64,000 nt of DNA from Megalopta genalis. Its lineage: Eukaryota; Arthropoda; Insecta; Hymenoptera; Halictidae. Within the stretch, counting starts at the first letter, position 1; each line of letters starts with the position of its first letter. The notes beneath the pieces were generated by a model. The model was not told the DNA's origin. It did no database searches and saw only the letters and a list, made by a program, of their open reading frames with translations. The stretch spans positions 1 to 64,000 of the forward strand of contig NW_027477107.1 of the NCBI RefSeq assembly GCF_051020955.1. Reading direction: 5' to 3'. The position numbers and the translations under genes are program-made. Shown here piece by piece: positions 25,301-39,951 of the stretch.

Positions 25301-27709
25301 CTAAATCATGTGTTTCGCATGCAGTTGAAGCTAAATCATGTCTTTCACAAGTATTTGAAGATGAACCATTTGAGTCGCATTGATTTGAACCCAAGCCTTC
25401 TACTTCGCACCTATTTGCAGCTAAATAATGTGTATCGCATGGATTTGAAGCTAAACCTTCTACATCGCATTGATTTGAAGCTAAATTATTTGTTTCGCAT
25501 GGATTTGAATATAAGCCTTGTCCTTCGAATTGATTTGAAGCTAAATCATGTGTTTCGTATGGATTTGAAGCTAAACCTTCTACATCGCATTGATTTGAAG
25601 CTAAATAATGTGTTTCGCATGGATTTGAAGCTAACTCGTTCGTTGCGCACGCAGTTAAATCTAAATAACGTATATCACAAGTATTTGAAGCTAAACCATT
25701 TGATTCGCATGGATTTGAAGCTAAAACATCTACATCGCATTGATTTGCAGCTGAATCATGTCTTTCGCATGGATTTGAAGCTAATCCTTCTACATCGCAT
25801 TGATTTGCAGCTGAATCATGTGTTTCGCATGGATTTGAAGCTAACTCGTTCGTTTTGCTTGCAGTTGAATCTACATCACTTATATCGCAAGTGTTTGAAG
25901 CTGAATCATGTGTATCGCGTGGAATTGAAGCTACCTCGTTTGTTCCTACAGCTTTTAAAGCTATATCACTTATATCGCAAGTATTTGAAGCTAAATCATA
26001 TGTGTCGCATGGATTTGAAGCTGAACCTACTTCATCGCATTGACTTGAAGCTAAATCTTGTGTATGGCATGGATTTGAAGCTAAACCTTCTACATCGCAT
26101 TGATTTGAAGCTAAATCATGTGTATCGCATGGATTTGAAGTTAACTCGTTTGTTTCGCATGCAGTTGTATCTAAATAATGTATATCACAAGTATTTGTAG
26201 TTAAACCATTTGTTTTGCATGGATTTGAAGCCAAGCCTTCTACTTCGCATTCATTTGAAGCTAAATCATTTGTTTCGCATGGATTTGAATCTAAGCCTTG
26301 TCCTTCGAATTGATTTGAATCTAAATCACGTGTGTCGTATGGATTTGAAGCTAAACCTTCTACATCACATTTATTTGAAGCTAAACCTTCTATATTGTAT
26401 TGATTTGAAGCTAAACCATCTACCTCTTATTGATTTGAAGCAAACCTTCTACATCGCATTGATTTGAAGATAAATCGTGTGTTTCCCATGGATTTGAAGC
26501 TAACTCGTTAGTTTCGTATGCAGTTGTAGCTAAATAATCTATATCACAAGTATTTGTAGCTAAACCATTTGTTTCACATGGATTTGAAGCTACGCCTTCT
26601 ACTTCGCATTGATTTGAAGCTAAATCATTTGTTTCGCATGGAATTGAAGCTAACACGTTCGTTTTGCCTGCAGTTGAATCTACATCACTTATATCGCAAG
26701 TGTTTGAAGCTAAATCATTTGTTTCGTGTGGATTTGAAGCTAAACCTTCTACATCGCATTGATTAGAAGCTAAATCATGTGTCTCGCATGGATTTGAAGC
26801 TAACTCGTTCGTTTCGCCTCCATTTGAAGCTATGTCACTTATATCGCAAGTATTTAAAGCTAGATCATATGTGCCGCATGGATTTGAAGCTGAACCTACT
26901 ATATCGCATTGATTTGAATCTAAATCTTGTGTATCGCATGGATTTGAAGCTAAACCTTCTACATCGCATTGATTTGAAGCTAAATCATTTGTTTCGCATG
27001 GATTTGTATCTAAGCCTTGTCCTTCGAATTGGTTTGAAGCTAAATCATGTGTTTCGTATGGATTTGAAGCTAAACCTTCTACATCGGATTGATTTGAAGC
27101 GAAATCTTCTACATCCTATTGATTTGAAGCTAAACGTTCTACCTCTTATTGTTTTGAAGCTAAACCTTCTACATCGCATTGATTTGCAGCTAAATCATGT
27201 GTTTCGCATGGATTTGAAGCTAACTCGTTCGTTTCGCCTGCAGTTGAATCTACATCACTTATATCGCAAGTATTTGCAGCTAAATCATGTGTAACGCGTG
27301 GATTTTGAAGCTAAATCGGTTGATTAGTCTGCATTTGAAGCTATATCACTTATACCCCAAGTGTTTGAAGCTAAATCATTTGTTTCGCGTGGATTTGAAG
27401 CTAAACCTTCTACATCGCATTGATTTGAAGCTAAATCATTTGTTTCGCATGGATTTGTATCTAAGCCTTGTCCTTCGAATTGGTTTGAAGCTAAATCATG
27501 GGTTTCGTATGGGTTTGAAGCTAAACCTTCTACATCGCATTGATTTGAAGCTAAACCTTCTACATTCTATTGATTTGAAGCTAAACCTTCTTCATCGCAT
27601 TGATTTGCAGCTAAATTATGTGTCGCGCATGGATTTGAAGCTAACTCGTTATTTTCGCATGCAGTTGTAGCTAAATAATGTATATCACAAGTATTCGTAG
27701 CTAAACCAT
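22306..27709. repeat. 5,404-bp higher-order repeat, copy 2
   Basis: Tandem partner of 16,902-22,305. The block at 27,710-37,360 has only one copy of this module, so this tandem pair is the main reason the two super-repeats differ in length. Confidence 0.9.
25233..26426 (-). pseudogene. Open minus-strand decapeptide frame, 398 codons (copy 4 of 5)
   Basis: Copy of 6,244-7,437; the 334-residue part compared is identical. It is bounded by TAA codons at the same two unit lesions. Confidence 0.27.
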
Positions 27710-30700
27710 TTGTTTTGCATGGATTTGAAGCTACTCCTTCTACTTCGCATTGATTTGAAGCTAAATCATATGTGTCGCATGGATTTGAAGCTGAACCTTC
27801 TACATCGCATTGATTTGAAGCTAAATCTTGTGTATCGCATGGATTTGAAGCTAAACCGTCTACATCACATTGATTTGCAGCTAAATCATGTGTTTCGCAT
27901 GGATTTGAAGCTAACTGGTTCGTTTCGCCTGCAGTTGAACCTACATCACTTATATCGCAAGTAATTGAAGCTAAATCATGTGTATCGCGTGGATTTTGAA
28001 GCTAACTCGTTTGTTTAGTCAGCATTTGAAGCTATATCACTTATACCCCAAGTGTTTGAAGCTAAATCATTTGTTTCGCGTGGATTTGAAGCTAAACCTT
28101 CTACATCGCATTGATTTGAAGCTAAATCTTGTGTATCGCGTGGATTTGAAGCTAAACCTTTCACATCGCATTGATTTGAAGCTAAATCATGTGTATCGCA
28201 TGGATTTGAAGCTAACTCGTTCGTTTCGCATGCAGTTGTAGCTAAATAACGTATATCACAAGTATTGGTAGCTAAACCATTTGTTTTGCATGGATTTGAA
28301 GCTAAGCCTTCTACTTCGCATTCATTTGAAGCTAAATCATTTGTTTCGCATGGATTTGAATCTAAGCATTGTACTTCGAATTGATTTGAAGCTAAATCAT
28401 GTCTTTCACAAGTATTTGAAGATGAACCATTTGAGTCGCATTGATTTGCAGCTAAATCATGTGTTTCGCATGGATTTGAAGCTAACTGGTTCGTTTCGCC
28501 TGCAGTTGAATCTACATCACTTATATCGCTAGTATTTGAAGCTAAATCATGTGTATCGCGTGGATTTTGAAGCTAACTCGTTTGATTAGTCTTCATTTGA
28601 AGCTATATCACTTACACCCAAAGTGTTTGAAGCTATATCATTTGTTTCGCATGGATTTTATGCTAAACCTTCTTCATCGCATTGATTTGCAGCTAAATCA
28701 TGTGTTTCGCATGGATTAGAAGCTAACTCGTTCGTTGCGCATGCAGTTAAATCTAAATAACGTATATCACAAGTATTTGAAGCTACACCATTTAATTCGC
28801 ATGGATTTGAAGATAAGCCTTCTACTTCGCATTAATTGGAAGATAAATCATGTGTTTCGCATGCAGATGAAGCTAAATCATAGCTAAGTCATGTGTATCG
28901 CGTGGATTTTGAAACTAACTCGTTTGATTAGTCTGCATTTGAAGCTATATCACTTATACCCCAAGTGTTTGAAGCTAAATCATTTGTTTCGCGTGGATTT
29001 GAAGCTAAACCTTCTACATCGCATTGATTAGAAGTTAAATCATGTGTCGCGCATGGATTTGAAGCTAACTCGTTAGTTTCGCATGCAGTTGTAGCTAAAT
29101 AATGTATATCACAAGTATTCGTAGCTAAACCATTTGTTTTGCATGGATTTGAAGCTACTCCTTCTACTTCGCATTGATTTGAAGCTAAATCATATGTGTC
29201 GCATGGATTTGAAGCTGAACCTTCTACATCGCATTGATTTGAAGCTAAATCTTGTGTATCGCATGGATTTGAAGCTAAACCGTCTACATCACATTGATTT
29301 GAAGCTAAATCATGTGTTTCGCATGCAGTTGAAGCTAAATCATGTCTTTCACAAGTATTTGAAGATGAACCATTTGAGTCGCATTGATTTGAACCCAAGC
29401 CTTCTACTTCGCACCTATTTGCAGCTATATAATGTGTATCGCATGGATTTGAAGCTAAACCTTCTACATCGCATTGATTTGAAGCTAAATTATTTGTTTC
29501 GCATGGATTTGAATATAAGCCTTGCCCTCCGAATTGATTTAAAGCTAAATCATGTGTTTCGTATGGATTTGAAGCTAAACCTTCTACATCGCATTGACTT
29601 GAAGCTAAATAATGTGTTTCGCATGGATTTGAAGCTAACTCGTTCGTTGCGCACGCAGTTAAATCTAAATAACGTATATAACAAGTATTTGAAGCTAAAC
29701 CATTTGATTCGCATGGATTTGAAGCTAAAACTTCTACATCGCATTGATTTGCAGCTGAATCATGTCTTTCGCATGGATTTGTTGCTAAACCTTCTACATC
29801 GCATTGATTTGAAGCTAAATCATTTGTTTCGCATGCAGTTGAAGCTAAATCATGTCTTTCACAAGTATTTCAAGATGAACCATTTGAATCGCATTGATTT
29901 GAACCCGAGCCTTCTACTTCGCACTGATTTGCAGCTAAATAATGTGTTTCGCATGGATTTGAAGCTAATCCTTCTACATCGCATTGATTTGCAGCTGAAT
30001 CATGTGTTTCGCATGGATTTGAAGCTAACTCGTTCGTTTTGCTTGCAGGTGAATCTACATCACTTATATCGCAAGTGTTTGAAGCTGAATCATGTGTATC
30101 GCGTGGAATTGAAGCTACCTCGTTTGTTCCTACAGCTTTTAAAGCTATATCACTTATATCGCAAGTATTTGAAGCTAAATCATATGTGTCGCATGGATTT
30201 GAAGCTGAACCTACTTCATCGCATTGATTTGAAGCTAAATCTTGTGTATCTCATGGATTTGAAGATAAACCTTCTACATCGCTAATATTTGAAGCTAAAT
30301 TATTTGTTTCGCATGGATTTGAATCTAAGCCTTGTCCTTCGAATTGATTTGAAGCTAAATCATGTGTTTCGTATGGATTTGAAGCTAAACCTTATACATC
30401 GCATTGATTTGAAGCTAAACCTTCTACATTTTATTGATTTAAAGATAAACCTTCTATCTCTTATTGTTTTGAAGCTAAAACTTCTACATCGCATTGATTT
30501 GCAGCTAAATCATGTGTTTCGCATGGATTTGAAGCTAACTCGTTCGTTTCGCCTGCAGTTGAATCTACATCACTTATATCGCAAGTGTTTGAAGCTAAGT
30601 CATGTGTATCGCGTGGATTTTGAAACTAACTCGTTTGATTAGTCTGCATTTGAAGCTATATCACTTATACCCCAAGTGTTTGAAGCTAAATCATTTGTTT

Positions 30701-33700
30701 CGCGTGGATTTGAAGCTAAACCTTCTACATCGCATTGATTAGAAGTTAAATCATGTGTCGCGCATGGATTTGAAGCTAACTCGTTAGTTTCGCATGCAGT
30801 TGTAGCTAAATAATGTATATCACAAGTATTCGTAGCTAAACCATTTGTTTTGCATGGATTTGAAGCTACTCCTTCTACTTCGCATTGATTTGAAGCTAAA
30901 TCATATGTGTCGCATGGATTTGAAGCTGAACCTTCTACATCGCATTGATTTGAAGCTAAATCTTGTGTATCGCATGGATTTGAAGCTAAACCGTCTACAT
31001 CGCATTGATTTGAAGCTAAATCTTGTGTATCGCATGGATTTGAAGCTAAACCTTTCACATCGCATTGATTTGAAGCTAAATCATGTGTATCGCATGGATT
31101 TGAAGCTAACTCGTTCGTTTCGCATGCAGTTGTAGCTAAATAATGTATATCACAAGTATTGGTAGCTAAACCATTTGTTTTGCATGGATTTGAAGCTAAG
31201 CCTTCTACTTCGCATTCATTTGAAGCTAAATCATTTGTTTCGCATGGATTTGAATCTAAGCATTGTACTTCGAATTGATTTGAAGCTAAATCATGTCTTT
31301 CACAAGTATTTGAAGATGAACCATTTGAGTCGCATTGATTTGCAGCTAAATCATGTGTTTCGCATGGATTTGAAGCTAACTCGTTCGTTTCGCCTGCAGT
31401 TGAATCTACATCACTTATATCGCTAGTATTTGAAGCTAAATCATGTGTATCGCGGGGATTTTGAAGCTAACTCGTTTGATTAGTCTTCATTTGAAGCTAT
31501 ATCACTTACACCCAAAGTGTTTGAAGCTATATCATTTGTTTCGCATGGATTTTAAGCTAAACCTTCTTCATCGCATTGATTTGCAGCTAAATCATGTGTT
31601 TCGCATGGATTAGAAGCTAACTCGTTCGTTGCGCATGCAGTTAAATCTAAATAACGTATATCACAAGTATTTGAAGCTACACCATTTAATTCGCATGGAT
31701 TTGAAGATAAGCCTTCTACTTCGCATTAATTGGAAGATAAATCACGTGTTTTGCATGGATTTGAAGCTAAACCTTCTACATCGCATTGATTTGAAGCTAA
31801 ATCATGTGTTTCGCATGCAGTTGAAGCTAAATCATGTCTTTCACAAGTATTTGAAGATGAACCATTTGAATTGCATTGATTTGAACCCGAGCCTTCTACT
31901 TCGCACTGATTTGCAGCTAAATAATGAGTTTCTCATGGATTTGAAGCTAAACCTTCTACATTGAATTGATTTGCAGCTGTGTCATGTGTTTCGCATGGAT
32001 TTGAAGCTAACTCTATCGTTTCGCCTGTATTCGTAGCTATATCACTTTTATCGCAAGTATTTGAAGCTAATTCATGTGTTACGCTTGAATTTGAAGCTAA
32101 ACCTTCTACATCGCATTGATTTGAAGCTAAATCATTTGTTTCGCATGGATTTGAATCTAAGCATTGTACTTCGAATTGATTTGAATCTAAATAATGTGTT
32201 TCGCATGGATTTGAAGCTGAACCTTCTACATCGCATTGATTTGAAGCTAAATCTTGTGTATCGCATGGATTTGAAGCTAAACCTTCTACATCACATTTAT
32301 TTGCAGCTAAATCATGTGTTTCGCATGGATTTGAAGCTAGCTCGTTCGTTTAGCCTGCAGTTGAATCTACATCACTTATATCGCAAGTGTTTGAAGCTAA
32401 GTCATGTTTATCGCCTGGATTTTGAAACTAACTCGTTTGATTAGTCTGCATTTGAAGCTATATCACTTATACCCCAAGTGTTTGAAGCTAAATCATTTGT
32501 TTCGCGTGGATTTGAAGCTAAACCTTCTACATCGCATTGATTAGAAGTTAAATCATGTGTCGCGCATGGATTTGAAGCTAACTCGTTAGTTTCGCATGCA
32601 GTTGTAGCTAAATAATGTATATCACAAGTATTCGTAGCTAAACCATTTGTTTTGCATGGATTTGAAGCCACTCCTTCTACTTCGCATTGATTTGAAGCTA
32701 AATCATATGTGTCGCATGGATTTGAAGCTGAACCTTCTACATCGCATTGATTTGAAGGTAAATCTTGTGTATCGCATGGATTTGAAGCTAAACCGTCTAC
32801 ATCACATTGATTTACAGCTAAATCATGTGTTTCGCATGGATTTGAAGCTAACTGGTTCGCTTCGCCTGCAGTTGAACCTACATCACTTATATCGCAAGTA
32901 ATTGAAGCTAAATCATGTGTATCGCGTGGATTTTGAAGCTAACTCGTTTGTTTAGTCAGCATTTGAAGCTATATCACTTATACCCCAAGTGTTTGAAGCT
33001 AAATCATTTGTTTCGCGTGGATTTGAAGCTAAACCTTCTACATCGCATTGATTTGAAGCTAAATCTTGTGTATCGCATGGATTTGAAGCTAAACCTTTCA
33101 CATCGCATTGGTTTGAAGCTAAATCATGTGTATCGCATGGATTTGAAGCTAACTCGTTCGTTTCGCATGCAGTTGTAGCTAAATAATGTATATCACAAGT
33201 ATTGGTAGCTAAACCATTTGTTTTGCATGGATTTGAAGCTAAGCCTTCTACTTCGCATTCATTTGAAGCTAAATCATTTGTTTCGCATGGATTTGAATCT
33301 AAGCATTGTACTTCGAATTGATTTGAAGATAAATCATGTCTTTCACAAGTATTTGAAGATGAACCATTTGAGTCGCATTGATTTGCAGCTAAATCATGTG
33401 TTTCGCATGGATTTGAAGCTAACTCGTTCGTTTCGCCTGCAGTTGTATCTACATCACTTATATCGCTAGTATTTGAAGCTAAATCATGTGTATCGCGTGG
33501 ATTTTGAAGCTAACTCGTTTGATTAGTCTTCATTTGAAGCTATATCACTTACACCCAAAGTGTTTGAAGCTATATCATTTGTTTCGCATGGATTTTAAGC
33601 TAAACCTTCTTCATCGCATTGATTTGCAGCTAAATCATGTGTTTCGCATGGATTAGAAGCTAACTCGTTCGTTGCGCATGCAGTTAAATCTAAATAACGT

Positions 33701-36700
33701 ATATCACAAGTATTTGAAGCTACACCATTTAATTCGCATGGATTTGAAGATAAGCCTTCTACTTCGCATTAATTGGAAGATAAATCACGTGTTTTGCATG
33801 GATTTGAAGCTAAACCTTCTACATCGCATTGATTTGAAGCTAAATCATGTGTTTCGCATGCAGTTGAAGCTAAATCATGTCTTTCACAAGTATTTGAAGA
33901 TGAACCATTTGAGTCGCATTGATTTGAACCCAAGCCTTCTACTTCGCACCTATTTGCAGCTAAATAATGTGTATCGCATGGATTTGAAGCTAAACCTTCT
34001 ACATCGCATTGATTTGAAGCTAAATTATTTGTTTCGCATGGATTTGAATATAAGCCTTGTCGTTCGAATTGATTTGAAGCTAAATCATGTGTTTCGTATG
34101 GATTTGAAGCTAAACCTTCTACATCGCATTGATTTGAAGCTAAATAATGTGTTTCGCATGGATTTGAAGCTAACTCGTTCGTTGCGCACGCAGTTAAATC
34201 TAAATAACGTATATCACAAGTATTTGAAGCTAAACCATTTGATTCGCATGGATTTGAAGCTAAAACATCTACATCGCATTGATTTGCAGCTGAATCATGT
34301 CTTTCGCATGGATTTGAAGCTAATCCTTCTACATCGCATTGATTTGCAGCTGAATCATGTGTTTCGCATGGATTTGAAGCTAACTCGTTCGTTTTGCTTG
34401 CAGTTGAATCTACATCACTTATATCGCAAGTGTTTGAAGCTGAATCATGTGTATCGCGTGGAATTGAAGCTACCTCGTTTGTTCCTACAGCTTTTAAAGC
34501 TATATCACTTATATCGCAAGTATTTGAAGCTAAATCATATGTGTCGCATGGATTTGAAGCTGAACCTACTTCATCGCATTGACTTGAAGCTAAATCTTGT
34601 GTATGGCATGGATTTGAAGCTAAACCTTCTACATCGCATTGATTTGAAGCTAAATCATGTGTATCGCATGGATTTGAAGTTAACTCGTTTGTTTCGCATG
34701 CAGTTGTATCTAAATAATGTATATCACAAGTATTTGTAGTTAAACCATTTGTTTTGCATGGATTTGAAGCCAAGCCTTCTACTTCGCATTCATTTGAAGC
34801 TAAATCATTTGTTTCGCATGGATTTGAATCTAAGCCTTGTCCTTCGAATTGATTTGAATCTAAATCACGTGTGTCGTATGGATTTGAAGCTAAACCTTCT
34901 ACATCACATTTATTTGAAGCTAAACCTTCTATATTGTATTGATTTGAAGCTAAACCATCTACCTCTTATTGATTTGAAGCAAACCTTCTACATCGCATTG
35001 ATTTGAAGATAAATCGTGTGTTTCCCATGGATTTGAAGCTAACTCGTTAGTTTCGTATGCAGTTGTAGCTAAATAATCTATATCACAAGTATTTGTAGCT
35101 AAACCATTTGTTTCACATGGATTTGAAGCTACGCCTTCTACTTCGCATTGATTTGAAGCTAAATCATTTGTTTCGCATGGAATTGAAGCTAACACGTTCG
35201 TTTTGCCTGCAGTTGAATCTACATCACTTATATCGCAAGTGTTTGAAGCTAAATCATTTGTTTCGTGTGGATTTGAAGCTAAACCTTCTACATCGCATTG
35301 ATTAGAAGCTAAATCATGTGTCTCGCATGGATTTGAAGCTAACTCGTTCGTTTCGCCTCCATTTGAAACTATGTCACTTATATCGCAAGTATTTAAAGCT
35401 AAATCATATGTGCCGCATGGATTTGAAGCTGAACCTACTATATCGCATTGATTTGAATCTAAATCTTGTGTATCGCATGGATTTGAAGCTAAACCTTCTA
35501 CATCGCATTGATTTGAAGCTAAATCATTTGTTTCGCATGGATTTGTATCTAAGCCTTGTCCTTCGAATTGGTTTGAAGCTAAATCATGTGTTTCGTATGG
35601 ATTTGAAGCTAAACCTTCTACATCGGATTGATTTGAAGCGAAATCTTCTACATCCTATTGATTTGAAGCTAAACGTTCTACCTCTTATTGTTTTGAAGCT
35701 AAACCTTCTACATCGCATTGATTTGCAGCTAAATCATGTGTTTCGCATGGATTTGAAGCTAACTCGTTCGTTTCGCCTGCAGTTGAATCTACATCACTTA
35801 TATCGCAAGTATTTGCAGCTAAATCATGTGTAACGCGTGGATTTTGAAGCTAAATCGGTTGATTAGTCTGCATTTGAAGCTATATCACTTATACCCCAAG
35901 TGTTTGATGCTAAATCATTTGTTTCGCGTGGATTTGAAGCTAAACCTTCTACATCGCATTGATTTGAAGCTAAATCATTTGTTTCGCATGGATTTGTATC
36001 TAAGCCTTGTCCTTCGAATTGGTTTGAAGCTAAATCATGTGTTTCGTATGGATTTGAAGCTAAACCTTCTACATCGGATTGATTTGAAGCGAAATCTTCT
36101 ACATCCTATTGATTTGAAGCTAAACGTTCTACCTCTTATTGTTTTGAAGCTAAACCTTCTACATCGCATTGATTTGCAGCTAAATCATGTGTTTCGCATG
36201 GATTTGAAGCTAACTCGTTCGTTTCGCCTGCAGTTGAATCTACATCACTTATATCGCAAGTATTTGAAGCTAAATCATGTGTATCGCGTGGATTTTGAAG
36301 CTAACTCGTTTGATTAGTCTTCATTTGAAACTATATCATTTATACCCGAAGTGTTTGAAGCTATATCATTTGTTTCGCATGGATTTGAAGCTGAACCTTC
36401 TACATCGCATTGATTTGCAGCTGAATCATGTGATTCGCATGGATTTGAAGCTAACTCGTTCGTTTCGCCTGTATTTGAAGCTAGATCACTTATATCGCAA
36501 GTATTTGAAGCTAAATCATGTGTATCGCATGGATTTGAATCTAAGCCTTGTCCATCGAATTGATTTGAAGCTAAATCATTTGTTTCGCATGGATTTGAAG
36601 CTAACTCGTTCGTTTCGCCTGCAGTTGAATCTACATCACTTATATCGCAAGTATTTGCAGCTAAATCATGTGTAACGCGTGGATTTTGAAGCTAAATCGG

Positions 36701-37360
36701 TTGATTAGTCTGCATTTGAAGCTATATCACTTATACCCCAAGTGTTTGAAGCTAAATCATTTGTTTCGCGTGGATTTGAAGCTAAACCTTCTACATCGCA
36801 TTGATTAGAAGCTAAATCATGTGTCTCGCATGGATTTGAAGCTAACTCGTTCGTTTCGCCTCCATTTGAAACTATGTCACTTATATCGCAAGTATTTAAA
36901 GCTAAATCATATGTGCCGCATGGATTTGAAGCTGAACCTACTACATCGCATTGATTTGAAGCTAAATCTTGTGTATCGCATGGATTTGAATCTAAACCTT
37001 CTACATCGCATTGATTTGAAGCTAAATCGTTTGATTAGTCTGCATTTGAAGCTATATCACTTATACCCCAAGTGTTTGAAGCTAAATCATTTGTTTCGCA
37101 TGGATTTGAATCTAAGCCTTGTCCTTCGAATTGATTTGAAGCTAAATCATGTGTTTCGTATGGGTTTGAAGCTAAACCTTCTACATCGCATTGATTTGAA
37201 GCTAAACCTTCTACATTCTATTGATTTGAAGCTAAACCTTCTTCATCGCATTGATTTGCAGCTAAATTATGTGTCGCGCATGGATTTGAAGCTAACTCGT
37301 TATTTTCGCATGCAGTTGTAGCTAAATAATGTATATCACAAGTATTCGTAGCTAAACCAT
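27710..37360. repeat. 9,651-bp super-repeat, variant copy 2
   Basis: Anchor spacings are 1,424, 1,711, 1,802 and 4,714 bp, which sum to 9,651. Compared with copy 1 it lacks one 5,404-bp module, and its last module is 1,112 bp longer than the 3,602-bp version. The extra sequence lies around 36.0-37.0 kb and contains an extra +1 T cassette. Differences elsewhere are scattered single bases, such as a Gly-to-Arg change in the minus frame near 34,060. Confidence 0.88.
33772..34965 (-). pseudogene. Open minus-strand decapeptide frame, 398 codons (copy 5 of 5)
   Basis: Copy of 6,244-7,437 with one residue changed in the compared part (FEGQG reads FERQG). It is bounded by the same lesions. Confidence 0.27.
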
Positions 37361-39951
37361 TTGTTTTGCATGGATTTGAAGCTACTCCTTCTACTTCGCA
37401 TTGATTTGAAGCTAAATCATATGTGTCGCATGGATTTGAAGCTGAACCTTCTACATCGCATTGATTTGAAGCTAAATCTTGTGTATCGCATGGATTTGAA
37501 GCTAAACCGTCTACATCACATTGATTTGCAGCTAAATCATGTGTTTCGCATGGATTTGAAGCTAACTGGTTCGTTTCGCCTGCAGTTGAACCTACATCAC
37601 TTATATCGCAAGTAATTGAAGCTAAATCATGTGTATCGCGTGGATTTTGAAGCTAACTCGTTTGTTTAGTCAGCATTTGAAGCTATATCACTTATACCCC
37701 AAGTGTTTGAAGCTAAATCATTTGTTTCGCGTGGATTTGAAGCTAAACCTTCTACATCGCATTGATTTGAAGCTAAATCTTGTGTATCGCATGGATTTGA
37801 AGCTAAACCTTTCACATCGCATTGATTTGAAGCTAAATCATGTGTATCGCATGGATTTGAAGCTAACTCGTTCGTTTCGCATGCAGTTGTAGCTAAATAA
37901 CGTATATCACAAATATTGGTAGCTAAACCATTTGTTTTGCATGGATTTGAAGCTAAGCCTTCTACTTCGCATTCATTTGAAGCTAAATCATTTGTTTCGC
38001 ATGGATTTGAATCTAAGCATTGTACTTCGAATTGATTTGAAGCTAAATCATGTCTTTCACAAGTATTTGAAGATGAACCATTTGAGTCGCATTGATTTGC
38101 AGCTAAATCATGTGTTTCGCATGGATTTGAAGCTAACTGGTTCGTTTCGCCTGCAGTTGAATCTACATCACTTATATCGCTAGTATTTGAAGCTAAATCA
38201 TGTGTATCGCGTGGATTTTGAAGCTAACTCGTTTGATTAGTCTTCATTTGAAGCTATATCACTTACACCCAAAGTGTTTGAAGCTATATCATTTGTTTCG
38301 CATGGATTTTATGCTAAACCTTCTTCATCGCATTGATTTGCAGCTAAATCATGTGTTTCGCATGGATTAGAAGCTAACTCGTTCGTTGCGCATGCAGTTA
38401 AATCTAAATAACGTATATCACAAGTATTTGAAGCTACACCATTTAATTCGCATGGATTTGAAGATAAGCCTTCTACTTCGCATTAATTGGAAGATAAATC
38501 ATGTGTTTCGCATGCAGATGAAGCTAAATCATAGCTAAGTCATGTGTATCGCGTGGATTTTGAAACTAACTCGTTTGATTAGTCTGCATTTGAAGCTATA
38601 TCACTTATACCCCAAGTGTTTGAAGCTAAATCATTTGTTTCGCGTGGATTTGAAGCTAAACCTTCTACATCGCATTGATTAGAAGTTAAATCATGTGTCG
38701 CGCATGGATTTGAAGCTAACTCGTTAGTTTCGCATGCAGTTGTAGCTAAATAATGTATATCACAAGTATTCGTAGCTAAACCATTTGTTTTGCATGGATT
38801 TGAAGCTACTCCTTCTACTTCGCATTGATTTGAAGCTAAATCATATGTGTCGCATGGATTTGAAGCTGAACCTTCTACATCGCATTGATTTGAAGCTAAA
38901 TCTTGTGTATCGCATGGATTTGAAGCTAAACCGTCTACATCACATTGATTTGAAGCTAAATCATGTGTTTCGCATGCAGTTGAAGCTAAATCATGTCTTT
39001 CACAAGTATTTGAAGATGAACCATTTGAGTCGCATTGATTTGAACCCAAGCCTTCTACTTCGCACCTATTTGCAGCTATATAATGTGTATCGCATGGATT
39101 TGAAGCTAAACCTTCTACATCGCATTGATTTGAAGCTAAATTATTTGTTTCGCATGGATTTGAATATAAGCCTTGCCCTCCGAATTGATTTAAAGCTAAA
39201 TCATGTGTTTCGTATGGATTTGAAGCTAAACCTTCTACATCGCATTGACTTGAAGCTAAATAATGTGTTTCGCATGGATTTGAAGCTAACTCGTTCGTTG
39301 CGCACGCAGTTAAATCTAAATAACGTATATAACAAGTATTTGAAGCTAAACCATTTGATTCGCATGGATTTGAAGCTAAAACTTCTACATCGCATTGATT
39401 TGCAGCTGAATCATGTCTTTCGCATGGATTTGTTGCTAAACCTTCTACATCGCATTGATTTGAAGCTAAATCATTTGTTTCGCATGCAGTTGAAGCTAAA
39501 TCATGTCTTTCACAAGTATTTCAAGATGAACCATTTGAATCGCATTGATTTGAACCCGAGCCTTCTACTTCGCACTGATTTGCAGCTAAATAATGTGTTT
39601 CGCATGGATTTGAAGCTAATCCTTCTACATCGCATTGATTTGCAGCTGAATCATGTGTTTCGCATGGATTTGAAGCTAACTCGTTCGTTTTGCTTGCAGG
39701 TGAATCTACATCACTTATATCGCAAGTGTTTGAAGCTGAATCATGTGTATCGCGTGGAATTGAAGCTACCTCGTTTGTTCCTACAGCTTTTAAAGCTATA
39801 TCACTTATATCGCAAGTATTTGAAGCTAAATCATATGTGTCGCATGGATTTGAAGCTGAACCTACTTCATCGCATTGATTTGAAGCTAAATCTTGTGTAT
39901 CGCATGGATTTGAAGATAAACCTTCTACATCGCTAATATTTGAAGCTAAAT
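37361..39951. repeat. Partial third copy of the super-repeat
   Basis: Matches 13,767-16,357 at an offset of 23,594 bp and 27,710 onward at 9,651 bp, including the out-of-register junction near 38,532. The match stops at 39,952. There the left-family copies continue AAATTATTTG, while this copy continues AAATCATGTG and enters the right-hand family. Confidence 0.88.

Larger units (their letters stand above)
13767..27709. repeat. 13,943-bp super-repeat, copy 1
   Basis: Anchor spacing inside this block runs 1,424, 1,711, 1,802, 3,602, 1,802 and 3,602 bp, which sums exactly to 13,943. The next block starts at 27,710 with the same order of the first three spacings. Landmarks recur exactly 13,943 bp away (15,191 to 29,134; 16,696 to 30,639; 18,118 to 32,061; 19,275 to 33,218; 21,883 to 35,826). 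It is therefore a third level of repetition above the 30-bp unit and the kb-scale modules. Confidence 0.9.
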
